From Aeromonas veronii (lineage in GTDB: Bacteria > Pseudomonadota > Gammaproteobacteria > Enterobacterales > Aeromonadaceae): a stretch of 64,000 nt of DNA. Within the stretch, counting starts at the first letter, position 1, and each line of letters begins with the position of its first letter. The translations under genes were made by a program, and so were the position numbers. Positions 8,058 through 16,057 of this stretch are shown one piece after another. The stretch lies in the NCBI RefSeq assembly GCF_040215105.1, contig NZ_CP157875.1, positions 4,011,501-4,075,500 on the forward strand, read 5' to 3'. Below the pieces are notes generated by a model that was given only the letters and a program-made list of their open reading frames with translations, was not told where the DNA came from and did not search any database.

Positions 8058-8199
8058 GAACGCTCCGGCATAATAATGACGTTGCATCATGCCAAGCTGA
8101 GACCTAGCTTGCAGCAGGAAAATACAGGTGACACTCTTTCTTTGTGTGGGATTGAGCGTGTGCCTACTACTCAGCCCTTAGATGAAGGGAGAGAGAAAC

Positions 8200-8213
8200 C
8201 TGATCAATATCAA
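8200..8213. promoter_or_regulatory. Fnr/Crp-like palindrome upstream of the regulator gene
   Basis: CTGATCAATATCAA differs by one base from the Fnr consensus TTGAT-N4-ATCAA. It lies about 145 bp upstream of the Crp/Fnr-type gene start and could be an autoregulatory site or a host Fnr site. Confidence 0.4.
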
Positions 8214-8274
8214 TCAACGTAGTGAAATCTAGAATTTGAATACGTTTTCACTAGCCACCAATAATTTCATATGA

Positions 8275-8487
8275 GAGGTTGTTTTCGCCCAGATCAGCCG
8301 CAATGCCGCAGAGCGATTAACCCACTCCATCCGACGACGTGAGTTGAACGAGCTGATCACAAATCCCTACAAACCATTCACTTGCGTTGTTGGCTTTATC
8401 CACAACGCTGTGGATCTCTGCGCTTTTCGGCGCGCCTTAAAGAGCTATGTGCCAGGACAACTGGTGTATGACTCAAAATATTTTTAA
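8275..8487 (+). pseudogene. Startless 70-codon open frame, probable gene remnant
   Basis: The frame opens right after a TGA at 8272 and runs to a TAA at 8485 without an ATG or a ribosome binding site. The translation (ISRNAAERLTHSIRRRELN, NPYKPFTCVVGFIHNAVDL, FRRALKSYVPGQLV) looks like real protein in codon choice and composition, so I read it as the 3' end of a gene whose 5' part was lost. I do not recognise the family. Confidence 0.35.
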
Positions 8488-8516
8488 TCCTTAATCAAAA
8501 TCAAGAGAATGAAACC

Positions 8517-8897
8517 ATGAAAAAAACCGCCTTGGCTGTAATCACTTTGGCTCTGGTTGCCACCGCACCAGCATATGCAATCAACGCCAAGTATCGCGCC
8601 CAACTCGAGCGTAGCGGCTGTACCGAGATGAATGCTGGTACTACCTGCGACATTCACAAAACCAAGGCTCAAAACGCTGCAGTCATTCAGAAAGAGAACG
8701 ACACTAAGGCCACTGAGCACGCCGAGGTTATGGCATTTATCGAGGACTCAATTTTAGGCGAGAAAGTGGACGATGCTAAGGCTGCACTTTCTGGCTATGG
8801 CTTCAAAGAAACCGATCCTAATCTTTGGTATAAAGATGGTCATACTATCACTCTAACCACCAAAAAAGGTGTAGCGATCGAGGCCAAATATCGCTAA
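8517..8897 (+). CDS. Small secreted/periplasmic protein of unknown function
   Basis: The 126-residue protein starts with a clear Sec signal peptide (KKTALAVITLALVATAPAYA, cleavage likely after AYA). The mature part of about 105 residues has two cysteines (positions 35 and 44) that could form a disulfide, a charged helical middle, and a C-terminal segment NLWYKDGHTITLTTKKG that reads like a beta hairpin. I do not recognise the family. It stands alone as a cargo gene of the element, with its own terminator. Confidence 0.7.
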   Translation: MKKTALAVITLALVATAPAYAINAKYRAQLERSGCTEMNAGTTCDIHKTKAQNAAVIQKENDTKATEHAEVMAFIEDSILGEKVDDAKAALSGYGFKETDPNLWYKDGHTITLTTKKGVAIEAKYR

Positions 8898-8929
8898 TAC
8901 CGGTGTCAACTGCACACCGTGAAATAGAA

Positions 8930-8950
8930 GGCCCTACGGGGCCATTTTTT
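8930..8950 (+). terminator. Terminator after the periplasmic protein gene
   Basis: A GGCCC/GGGCC stem with a 4-base loop is followed by ATTTTTT. Confidence 0.75.
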
Positions 8951-8979
8951 ATCAAGATTACATTGAGAAAGGGATGAAT

Positions 8980-9864
8980 ATGGAAATCACACTCTCTGGC
9001 GGTCATCAGACTGAGATTTATATTGAGACTTATGGGAGCGGCTCACCGATCCTCTTTCTCCATGGAGGGCCTGGTTGCTGCCATGACTCTTTCGCCCCTT
9101 TCTTCAAACCTCTAATGGAGCGTTGCCAGGTTATCTATTACGACCAGATAGCCTGCGGCCAATCCAGTCAGAGTGTTGATTGGGAATATCACTTGAGCCA
9201 TGAGCTGGAAGTTATTGAGCAAATTAGGCAGAACCTTGGGCATGAAAGACTGACAATAGTTGGAGAGTCTTGGGGGACGTTTCTCGGTCTACAGTATGCC
9301 TCTCACTATCCGCATCGTGTTCTAGATTTGGTTCTTCTTTCTAGTGTTGGATTCGGCATGGAGCACATGCATCTATTTAGTGACAGGCTCATGGCTAAAG
9401 TGACTGATGCTGACAGGCAACAACTGGCATACATTGAACAACAGTTACAAAACCATGAAGTTGAAGAAACTGAGGCTCTTCGCAGCAGCCAAGAAATTTT
9501 GAACCCTTACTATCTTTTTGACCGCTCTAGACTGTCAGAAATTATCAATCAACCAATAAATTTCCAACAGCATTTACGAGTTGTAGCTCTTTTTGATGAA
9601 GAACTAGATTTCATGAAAAGGGTTGAGAATCTAAAGCAAGTTCGCATTCATATGTATCAGGCAACAAACGACCTGATTAGTAACCAAGATATTGCAACTA
9701 TTCTTGTTGATAAGATCAATCCCACTTCCTTTATCGCCGTACCTGAATGTGGTCATTGGATATATTTGGAAAAAAGTGAATATATCAACTCTGAGATAAT
9801 GAACATTATAAGCACGAATTTAGTTCCTATCGAAGAGCGTTCTTTAACCGAAAACATAGCTTAA
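8980..9864 (+). CDS. Alpha/beta hydrolase (proline iminopeptidase-like)
   Basis: The 294-residue protein has the alpha/beta hydrolase landmarks: oxyanion-hole motif HGGPGCCHD, the nucleophile elbow GESWG, a probable acid in ATNDLI and the catalytic His in CGHWIY. The HGGPG plus GxSWG combination is typical of the prolyl aminopeptidase branch (peptidase S33), but DQIACGQS replaces the usual DQRGCGRS, so substrate preference may differ. ATG 8980 is preferred over 8974 because AAAGGG sits 6 nt upstream of it. Its codon use is much more AT-rich than neighbouring chromosomal genes, which suggests recent acquisition. Confidence 0.8.
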   Translation: MEITLSGGHQTEIYIETYGSGSPILFLHGGPGCCHDSFAPFFKPLMERCQVIYYDQIACGQSSQSVDWEYHLSHELEVIEQIRQNLGHERLTIVGESWGTFLGLQYASHYPHRVLDLVLLSSVGFGMEHMHLFSDRLMAKVTDADRQQLAYIEQQLQNHEVEETEALRSSQEILNPYYLFDRSRLSEIINQPINFQQHLRVVALFDEELDFMKRVENLKQVRIHMYQATNDLISNQDIATILVDKINPTSFIAVPECGHWIYLEKSEYINSEIMNIISTNLVPIEERSLTENIA

Positions 9865-10392
9865 TCGGATGCTCGCTCCCGAACAGTAAGAAAATGCCAA
9901 TAGTTCTATCGTTTATTTCCTAAGCAAATAATCCAACCTGCTTGGATTAGTGAATGGCCTGCCCAAACTGACTAAGGGCAGGTATGACATATCCCACGTA
10001 ACTCGGAAACCAAGCACAACTCCCCAACGCGTGCTGACGATCAGGGATTTGAGCTACAGCCCAATGCGTGTAACACCCTAATGAATCCGCATGCGTCAGT
10101 TTTCGTCTGCGCAATGGACACCTAGCCATCCACACATCCAGATGTTTGACGTAGGTCAAAATATTCCAAGCAAGTGTCGTTCAAGGTGTGACTGCGATCA
10201 CATGAAAGAGTCTGACTGTGTAGGCTATCCAATGAAAAGGATGTCACCCACGACGGCTAATACTCAACGGCCAAATACAAAGACGGCGAAAAGCCGCGAT
10301 TCACACACACAACCCTGATTCGGGGCCAACTTGCCGTAAGGAAATATGCGGCATCAGTTCTGATTGAGCTGAATACAGCAGGAAGCAGTCAA
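9865..10392. other. Intergenic region upstream of the six-gene operon
   Basis: About 530 bp without a convincing gene. It contains the palindrome TTGACGTAGGTCAA at 10146-10159, which is Fnr-like apart from one base per arm. The promoter of the operon starting at 10393 should lie here, but I cannot place it. Confidence 0.5.
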
Positions 10393-10644
10393 ATGTCTGA
10401 ACAAACTTCATACACTCAAGCCAGGATCGACGAGCTCAAAGCCGATGTGCAGACGTGTGCCTGGAGTGTCGGCGGTCTGGGCATGGTGCTACTGACTGAG
10501 TGCTACGTTCGCGCTCGCAATGGAGGCAGCGTGTGGCTGTGCTGGGCCGTTGCGGCACTACTGGCGGTGTCCCTAGTTACAGGCCTAGTGCAGCAGTACC
10601 GGGCTGTGCGTCTGGCAAATGTTGCACGGCGGGCCCTGCTATGA
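10393..10644 (+). CDS. Small two-TM membrane protein, first gene of six-gene operon
   Basis: The 83-residue protein has a polar N-terminus (MSEQTSYTQARIDELKADVQ) and two hydrophobic segments (SVGGLGMVLLTECYV and LCWAVAALLAVSLVTGLV), ending in a basic tail (RLANVARRALL). Size and topology would fit a holin-like or accessory membrane protein, but there is no family match I can name. Its stop overlaps the next start as ATGA at 10641-10644, so translation is probably coupled. Confidence 0.65.
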   Translation: MSEQTSYTQARIDELKADVQTCAWSVGGLGMVLLTECYVRARNGGSVWLCWAVAALLAVSLVTGLVQQYRAVRLANVARRALL

Positions 10645-10748
10645 GCCGCCTAAACAACGCCCTGGCGATCCTGTCCGCACTTTGTTTCCTACTTGCGGCG
10701 CTCGCCGCCGTGGCCTTTCTCGCTCTGGTAATGGGGGCGCAACCATGA
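10641..10748 (+). CDS. 35-residue single-TM peptide
   Basis: A very small gene that begins with the ATGA overlap of the preceding gene and ends in the ATGA overlap of the next. The peptide (MSRLNNALAILSALCFLLAA, then LAAVAFLALVMGAQP) is almost entirely one transmembrane helix. The exact four-base overlaps on both sides are the evidence that it is translated. Confidence 0.6.
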   Translation: MSRLNNALAILSALCFLLAALAAVAFLALVMGAQP

Positions 10749-10987
10749 GCCACACCCCTTTCATATTCACGCCCGAGGCGATCGAACGAACCCAGACTCT
10801 ATTGGACGAGTACCGGAACTGCGAGGTACACGCTCGACGTCTCATAGCGACCGACTGGCTTGTTCTGTTAGTCGGGTTCTGTTGGTACCTGCTATCGCGG
10901 GACCGCGGGCAATTATTCGAGCTCTTGAGCCATGAGAAATGCAACCGATTCACCGCCAAGAATACCGGAAAGGGCAACACCCGATGA
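10745..10987 (+). CDS. Small single-TM protein
   Basis: The 80-residue protein has an N-terminal polar region (FTPEAIERTQTLLDEYRNCE), one membrane segment (DWLVLLVGFCWYLLS) and a basic C-terminus (NRFTAKNTGKGNTR). It is joined by ATGA overlaps to the genes before and after. No family is recognised. Confidence 0.6.
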   Translation: MSHTPFIFTPEAIERTQTLLDEYRNCEVHARRLIATDWLVLLVGFCWYLLSRDRGQLFELLSHEKCNRFTAKNTGKGNTR

Positions 10988-11304
10988 GCAGTCGTGAGAG
11001 AAACCGACTAGTGCGGGCCATTGCTGAAGGCATGTTCCGGATCACCAGGAATCACGCCGCACTCGAGAAGCTGCGCGCACTGCAGGAACGCAGGCCAACT
11101 AACGCCAGGCTCAAGAAAATCCGCCTTCTGATGTGCGCCTTGCCCGCCTGGCGTGACCAGCTAGATGCAGACCAGGACGCTCTAGCCGTGCTCGATGGCT
11201 GCTCTCAGGAGTCCCGGGCTGTGGAACGGCTGCGCCGTCGGGCCGAGTTCAAGAACTGGTTAGACCTCAACGAACAACAAAGCGAGCAATCCAATGCAGA
11301 TTAA
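10984..11304 (+). CDS. Small basic helical protein
   Basis: The 106-residue protein is rich in Arg, Leu and Ala (VRAIAEGMFRITRNHAALEK, KIRLLMCALPAWRDQL, VERLRRRAEFKNWLDL), probably all-helical and cytosolic, without a membrane segment or signal peptide. It starts in an ATGA overlap and its end overlaps the next gene by 11 bp. No family is recognised. Confidence 0.6.
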   Translation: MSSRERNRLVRAIAEGMFRITRNHAALEKLRALQERRPTNARLKKIRLLMCALPAWRDQLDADQDALAVLDGCSQESRAVERLRRRAEFKNWLDLNEQQSEQSNAD

Positions 11305-11827
11305 CGAAAACCCCACAAGGTCCCTTTGGAAGCAATGTGCCTACCTGGGATCTATAGGCGGCGCAGCGGCGCTGATGATCGCAGGGATAGTCAATGGTTC
11401 CCCCACTGTAGAAGTACCAACACCCGAACCGGCTCCCCTGATATCCGAAGCCGAGCGCCTAAATCGCCAGATGGTCAACGCCGCCACGGCGCAACGACGA
11501 GAGGCGGGTTACCTGGTGCGCCTGGTCACTGGCGAGGAAGCAACCACCATCGAGCTGTATCAGGTCACAGACTACGCCACAGGGCGCGCCGAGGAATTGG
11601 GAGGAGCCAAGGGGGCCTGCGACAGTCAAGAGCGTGTCAATGAGCTTACTGAAGCTCTGCGGCGCAAGTATCCGGTTGCAGGGATCGCCCATGAAGATCA
11701 TTTAAACCTGGCTCTAACTACTTGTGCGCTGCTCGATGCTCAATGGGCCGCCAAACAGGGGCCGGATCGGATGTGGAAAGCAGCCGAAGCCGCAACAGAA
11801 TCAACCACAAAGGAAGTAACTCAATGA
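11294..11827 (+). CDS. Membrane-anchored periplasmic protein
   Basis: The 177-residue protein has a short cytosolic N-terminus, one membrane segment (CAYLGSIGGAAALMIAGIV), a Pro-rich linker (VPTPEPAPL) and a mostly helical outer part with two cysteines (GACDSQERV and TTCALLDAQW). The layout is that of an inner-membrane-anchored periplasmic protein. It overlaps the downstream lipoprotein gene by ATGA, so the two are likely partners, comparable in arrangement to phage i-spanin/o-spanin pairs but without clear sequence support. Confidence 0.65.
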   Translation: MQINENPTRSLWKQCAYLGSIGGAAALMIAGIVNGSPTVEVPTPEPAPLISEAERLNRQMVNAATAQRREAGYLVRLVTGEEATTIELYQVTDYATGRAEELGGAKGACDSQERVNELTEALRRKYPVAGIAHEDHLNLALTTCALLDAQWAAKQGPDRMWKAAEAATESTTKEVTQ

Positions 11828-12315
11828 AACTGAAATACCTTGTCCCCCTGATCTGTGCCGGTGCCACCATTGCAGCCTGTGCCGCACTCAATCCGCCCGC
11901 CCAGCAAAGCTACGCGGTGCCCGAGTCGTTGCCGCAACCGGTGGAATCCGTCGGCATGGCAGATATGGGCGAGGGTGCTGTATACGTGGCCGGTGCTGCA
12001 GCGGCTGCAGAGTCGGCAAGCAACGAATTTCGCGAGCAGATCGGCATTCTACTTGAACGGTCCGGCTGGAAGCCCAACCCGCACCAGGTTGACCAGGTAG
12101 CCGGGGATCTGGCAACCATCTACACCCACGACAACCCGATCGGCCAGGAGTGCCAGCGCTCGGCGGCGTTCCCCAAGCTGCGCCAACACCTGGCCATGAC
12201 CTACCCACGTACCAAGGGCCAAGGCGTACAGGATGCGGTGGCATTCGCTGCCTGCGCCGAGGCTGACGCCATGCGCAACCTGCAGAAGGCCGCCCAGGAC
12301 GCCGCCAAGATTTAA
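11824..12315 (+). CDS. Predicted lipoprotein, last gene of six-gene operon
   Basis: The 163-residue protein starts with a lipoprotein signal (KLKYLVPLICAGATIAAC; lipobox IAAC, lipidated Cys 19). After a Pro-rich linker comes a helical domain (EFREQIGILLERSGWKPNPHQVD reads as helix-turn-helix of the structural kind) with two more cysteines (GQECQRS and FAACAEAD). Residue +2 is Ala, not Asp, so outer-membrane sorting is expected. It closes the operon and is followed by a terminator. No family is recognised. Confidence 0.65.
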   Translation: MKLKYLVPLICAGATIAACAALNPPAQQSYAVPESLPQPVESVGMADMGEGAVYVAGAAAAAESASNEFREQIGILLERSGWKPNPHQVDQVAGDLATIYTHDNPIGQECQRSAAFPKLRQHLAMTYPRTKGQGVQDAVAFAACAEADAMRNLQKAAQDAAKI

Positions 12316-12341
12316 CCGGCAACCGATCATCCGCGTGTATC

Positions 12342-12362
12342 AGCCCCGAAAGGGGCCTTTTT
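12342..12362 (+). terminator. Terminator of the six-gene operon
   Basis: GCCCC-GAAA-GGGGC followed by CTTTTTG, 27 bp after the lipoprotein stop. Confidence 0.85.
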
Positions 12363-12385
12363 GTATTCGCCGTGCGATTAACGAA

Positions 12386-13024
12386 ATGAAGACACTAGCC
12401 CTAGCTGCCATTGTGGTGGCCATGGCGGACGGCACGACCCGTACTCTAGGGAACGGGGATCGAGTTACCACGGGCGATTACGGCCACACGGTCATACGCT
12501 GCCACACCTTGAGCAATGGCCAGAGATTCAGAAAGCAAGACGACACAAAGATGAAGAGAATGACGAAGAGTGAAAAGGTGCTTGCCGATCTGCTGGTGGC
12601 AGCTGACGCGGCTGCGAAGATACGGGATCAGATCAATTACACTGCTGCCGCGATGACTTATACGCAGCATGTGCGAGCAGTTATTGCGAACCTTGACCTG
12701 GACAGCAACGCATACACCGGCCATATGGCGGAGGCCATCGAAATGATCCGCTGCCAGGCACACGAACCCCAGCACAACCAATTGGCGGCGGTATGTGAGT
12801 TCGCCTTCTCACAGTTTTGCGGCACCTTCGCCGACTGGTTCGAGGTAGTAGACAGCGAAGGCAGCTCCGGCCTGGTGATCAACGTGCCAGAGGAAGAATG
12901 GCAGGATACTACGGATGACGGGGACGATTTCGCATTTACTCGGGAGGGTTGGGATCGAGACTTTGTGAACAACCACCAGATCGCAAAAATGGCTTGGCGC
13001 CCGGACTGGGGGCACGATAAATGA
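12386..13024 (+). CDS. Hypothetical acidic protein of the element
   Basis: About 212 residues if translation begins at ATG 12386; internal ATGs at 12422, 12551 and 12560 are alternatives and none has a strong ribosome binding site. The N-terminal part (TLGNGDRVTTGDYGHTVIRC) looks like a small beta domain, the middle is helical (KVLADLLVAADAAAKIRDQI), and the C-terminus is very acidic (PEEEWQDTTDDGDDF). The stop overlaps a 17-codon frame at 13021-13074 as ATGA. No family is recognised. Confidence 0.5.
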   Translation: MKTLALAAIVVAMADGTTRTLGNGDRVTTGDYGHTVIRCHTLSNGQRFRKQDDTKMKRMTKSEKVLADLLVAADAAAKIRDQINYTAAAMTYTQHVRAVIANLDLDSNAYTGHMAEAIEMIRCQAHEPQHNQLAAVCEFAFSQFCGTFADWFEVVDSEGSSGLVINVPEEEWQDTTDDGDDFAFTREGWDRDFVNNHQIAKMAWRPDWGHDK

Positions 13025-13048
13025 GTGCCGACCTAACCCACCTATTAA

Positions 13049-13264
13049 ATGGCGGTACAACCGTCGGCGTCTGAGGTGGAGCTTGCATTCTACATAATGG
13101 GCGTGCCTTGTGCGCTCGATGATATGGCCAGCTTGCATATCCAGATGATGGCCGGACGCTGCGAGTACGCCCAGGAGGTGCGCGCCGTCAAAGTCAGAAC
13201 TCCGTTGGCTTGTATGGGGTTTATGCGCATGGGGCCTGTATTCGCTGGTTTTGTATCTTTTTAA
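13049..13264 (+). CDS. Possible small protein
   Basis: A 71-codon frame whose first half (SEVELAFYIMGVPCALDDMA) has protein-like composition. There is no ribosome binding site before ATG 13049, and the frame may be spurious. It ends just before the terminator at 13299. Confidence 0.3.
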   Translation: MAVQPSASEVELAFYIMGVPCALDDMASLHIQMMAGRCEYAQEVRAVKVRTPLACMGFMRMGPVFAGFVSF

Positions 13265-13298
13265 GTAATCAGGTCTCGATTGCATCGTGTAGAAAGAC

Positions 13299-13326
13299 GC
13301 CCGCCATGTGCGGGTTTTCTTTTTTT
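13299..13326 (+). terminator. Terminator at the end of the plus-strand genes
   Basis: CCCGC-CATGT-GCGGG followed by a T-rich run (TTTTCTTTTTT). Confidence 0.8.
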
Positions 13327-13456
13327 GCGAAGAACAAAGATATCTCCATAGTGGGCTGATCGTATGGCTCGTTCATGTCGAACTTCTAAGTCTAATTTGG
13401 CAACCGTAACCGAGAACTCTCGAACAGTCGGTTGCACTGTATATAGGAAAAAAATC

Positions 13457-13690
13457 GAGGTAACCGAGGTAACTGAGGTAACCCTGCCCTGAGAGCCGCG
13501 CCACGACTGACTTTAGGTGGTTACCTCTTGAAAAAAACTTGAGGTAACCGAGGTAACAGGGAGAGGTAACCGGCATAGAACCTCATCAGGTTACCTCTGG
13601 TTACCTCAGCACCTTTACTCAGAGGTAACCAATAAACCCAGTAATGGCGCACCTTACAGAGGCGGTTACCTCAGTTACCTCGGTTACCTC
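13457..13690. repeat. Iteron array GAGGTAACC (13 copies), probable replication origin
   Basis: Seven copies on the plus strand start at 13457, 13466, 13475, 13541, 13550, 13563 and 13622; six inverted copies start at 13519, 13589, 13599, 13664, 13673 and 13682. The outer ends are mirror images: three head-to-tail copies at the left in one direction and three at the right in the other, each with an exact 9-bp period. The array lies downstream of the DUF927 gene, between the plus- and minus-strand gene blocks, and is the best candidate for the element's origin. Confidence 0.75.
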
Positions 13691-13780
13691 TACTTTCTCT
13701 TTATGCGCGCGAGGCTTAACAAAAAAGGGCGCATTCAGCAGCCCCATTATCTATAGCGATAGCCATCTGGTTATGTACTG

Positions 13781-16057
13781 TTATTCCGAGCCTCCTGGCT
13801 CAGTAGCTTCATCAGCAAGCACAGTATCTGAGAGGACATAGACCTTAATCGCCCTCCCTACACAGGGTATCTTTACCGTTTTCTGCGTCTTACCCTTATC
13901 ACTGCAGCCTATCCAACCGATTTCCACTGCCAGCAACGCTGCCTTTTTGTGGTCACGGCCAACAGTGATCTCACGCCACCCTTCCGGAAGAACATAAAAA
14001 GTCACACCTGCTTCACTATTCACCTTGGGGTTACGGCGATACCCGACCATATTCGCAGCCCGGTGGTTGGGATCGTCCCAATCAGCAAAACGCGTGTACT
14101 GATGAGCCGTGAAGAACTGGCGGATCTGACGTAAGGTCGCCATATCTTCCTTGTTACCCAGGTGCCCCCGCTCTGCCAGCCACGCCTTGAGGCAGACCCT
14201 CACTGCCCTAATGGCTTCCCCCTCTGGCCAGCCGGTAACCCCCAATCGGGTGGCCAGCTCCCCGGCTGCGGCCACCAGCGCAAACCGGTTGATGGCTCGG
14301 CCAACCTGATTACCCGCACCCTTGGGGGTTAACTCGGCTGCCAATTGCTTGATGTCGGCCCTCAGCCGCTCACTGTGCTCATCCATGGATTGGGTCAGGG
14401 CTTGGGCATAGGTGCGAAAGGCGATGCCGTGATGTTCTTCTGAGTTGGCTTTCAGGGTATCGGCAAAGCCGCGGCCTCCATCCATGCCATGCAGCCACTC
14501 AAAGGCGCCATGGTGCCCGGTATCGCTGGGGATCTGGATTGTCCGTACCTCCATCCCGGCCTGGGTACTCTTCCCGGCACTGGTGGCATGGTCCTCGAGG
14601 CTCAGCTCACCGGTGGAGAGGAACAGCAACCGCCAGGCCTTGCGCTCTCTGAGCTCCCCATCCTGCTTACTACGGCCCTTGCCTTGACCGTTGGCCAGCA
14701 TGTAGGCGGTCTGCCCTGCCTCCCGGCCGTCCAGCTCGCCCAGTTCATCCAGACAGAGCAGGGCATCATTGCGCCGGCTGGCGATCCCCTCGATGGCATT
14801 ACCGGTGGCGCGCCAGGTTTGGGCATATCGGTCCGGGTGACCATAGACACTGGCGGCCGCTTTCATCACCGTGGTTTTGCCGTCGGTACTCTCGCCCTTG
14901 AGGTGGAAACCACCGCCCTCCATGCCTACCAAGGAGAGCAAGGGAGCCGCAAAGGCAAGTGACAGTGCAAAGCAGAGCCGAGAGTTGCCCACGGCCAGCC
15001 CTGCAACCCCCTGTTGCCAGCCGGCCAGGGTACCGCGCTCGGTAAAGTCGCTGGCGGTGTAGCCGGCGGTCTGCAGGATGACCCCCTCAGCATCTGGCCC
15101 AATGGACCCACCGGGCAGCACATAGGCATGGCCATGCCACCCTGTGCGCTCGACACAGGTGATACGCCGCTTGGGCTGGCAGCTCATCAGGTAGGCCGAC
15201 AGCCTGCGCTTATGACTTAGCTCGATGAAGGGCAACCCCGCATCCAGCAGCGCGACAAACACTTCCTCACCGTTGCGTGGGACCAGGGAGCGCACCGGCA
15301 TGGCCCACTGGCGCACTCGGCCGGCACTATCTCGCCACTCAAGTAAGCGGCCATAGCCCCGGCCTTGCTCATCAGCGGTCTCTGCCAGCACATAGACGGG
15401 GCTGGCAATGGGGATCCACTCTTGCCGGGCATCCTCACCCCGGCCCACAGTGGTCAGGGCACACAGACGCGAGCCCCGCACCTCAAACCCTGCTGGCAGC
15501 TCTGACCCTTCCTCTGGGTTGCCTTTCACCAGATGGAGCGGAGCCACATTGTCTGACCAGGGCGCCTCTTCCGATTGGGTGTCTGTTGCCAGTGCCTGCT
15601 CGAAGGCCACCACATCCACCAGCTGCCATGGCTCGGCATTCTGGCCCGGGTTGCCACGGTAGAGCTCAGCCTTGGGAGCTTGCTTGCGCAGAGCCACGAT
15701 CAGCCGCTTGGCTTTCTCGGGGACCAGGTTGCCGAACTGGTGAACAATGACCCGTTTGGTAGCATCCCGATCGGCCATCTTGTAGAGCCTGGCGCCGTCA
15801 TCCAACTGAGCAGGCCCCACATACAACGCCTGCTCTGGCTCCACCTCAGGGTCAATCGGGTTGTCTGTGGCCACCGCCTCGTTGTGGGCGCGCTGCAGGG
15901 TAGCCCTGATGCCGGCATCCCTGCTGGCTTGCTCACCGGTGTGGATCACGACCACCTGCAGATCATCCAGGTCCGCAAACTTGAGGAAGGCGCCGGCCCG
16001 GGATGGTGGGCTGTTTTGATGACCGGGGCCTGCGGCCCCTTGATGTAGTGCTGTCAT
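13781..16057 (-). CDS. DUF927-domain protein, probable replication helicase of the element
   Basis: A 758-residue protein. The C-terminal half carries a P-loop ATPase with Walker A GESTDGKTT and an acidic strand LLCLDELGEL (Walker B), the pattern of DUF927 proteins related to phage and plasmid replication helicases. The N-terminal half resembles a degenerate Toprim-like segment (LQVVVIHTGEQASRDAGIR) but I cannot see intact primase motifs. In P4-type elements the equivalent position is taken by the alpha primase-helicase. It is the last gene of a tightly packed minus-strand operon (ATGA overlap with the gene before it) and ends next to the iteron array, which it may bind. Confidence 0.75.
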   Translation of the reverse strand: MTALHQGAAGPGHQNSPPSRAGAFLKFADLDDLQVVVIHTGEQASRDAGIRATLQRAHNEAVATDNPIDPEVEPEQALYVGPAQLDDGARLYKMADRDATKRVIVHQFGNLVPEKAKRLIVALRKQAPKAELYRGNPGQNAEPWQLVDVVAFEQALATDTQSEEAPWSDNVAPLHLVKGNPEEGSELPAGFEVRGSRLCALTTVGRGEDARQEWIPIASPVYVLAETADEQGRGYGRLLEWRDSAGRVRQWAMPVRSLVPRNGEEVFVALLDAGLPFIELSHKRRLSAYLMSCQPKRRITCVERTGWHGHAYVLPGGSIGPDAEGVILQTAGYTASDFTERGTLAGWQQGVAGLAVGNSRLCFALSLAFAAPLLSLVGMEGGGFHLKGESTDGKTTVMKAAASVYGHPDRYAQTWRATGNAIEGIASRRNDALLCLDELGELDGREAGQTAYMLANGQGKGRSKQDGELRERKAWRLLFLSTGELSLEDHATSAGKSTQAGMEVRTIQIPSDTGHHGAFEWLHGMDGGRGFADTLKANSEEHHGIAFRTYAQALTQSMDEHSERLRADIKQLAAELTPKGAGNQVGRAINRFALVAAAGELATRLGVTGWPEGEAIRAVRVCLKAWLAERGHLGNKEDMATLRQIRQFFTAHQYTRFADWDDPNHRAANMVGYRRNPKVNSEAGVTFYVLPEGWREITVGRDHKKAALLAVEIGWIGCSDKGKTQKTVKIPCVGRAIKVYVLSDTVLADEATEPGGSE

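Noticed and set aside
9947-10318. Small frames on both strands (9947-10159 minus, 10091-10318 plus)
   Set aside because: No ribosome binding sites and no conserved pattern; the region looks like a promoter/leader region.
11294-12315. Firm naming of the last two operon genes as i-spanin and o-spanin
   Set aside because: The topology (membrane-anchored periplasmic protein plus lipoprotein) fits, but both are larger than usual, the first lacks a clear coiled coil, and no endolysin gene is present.
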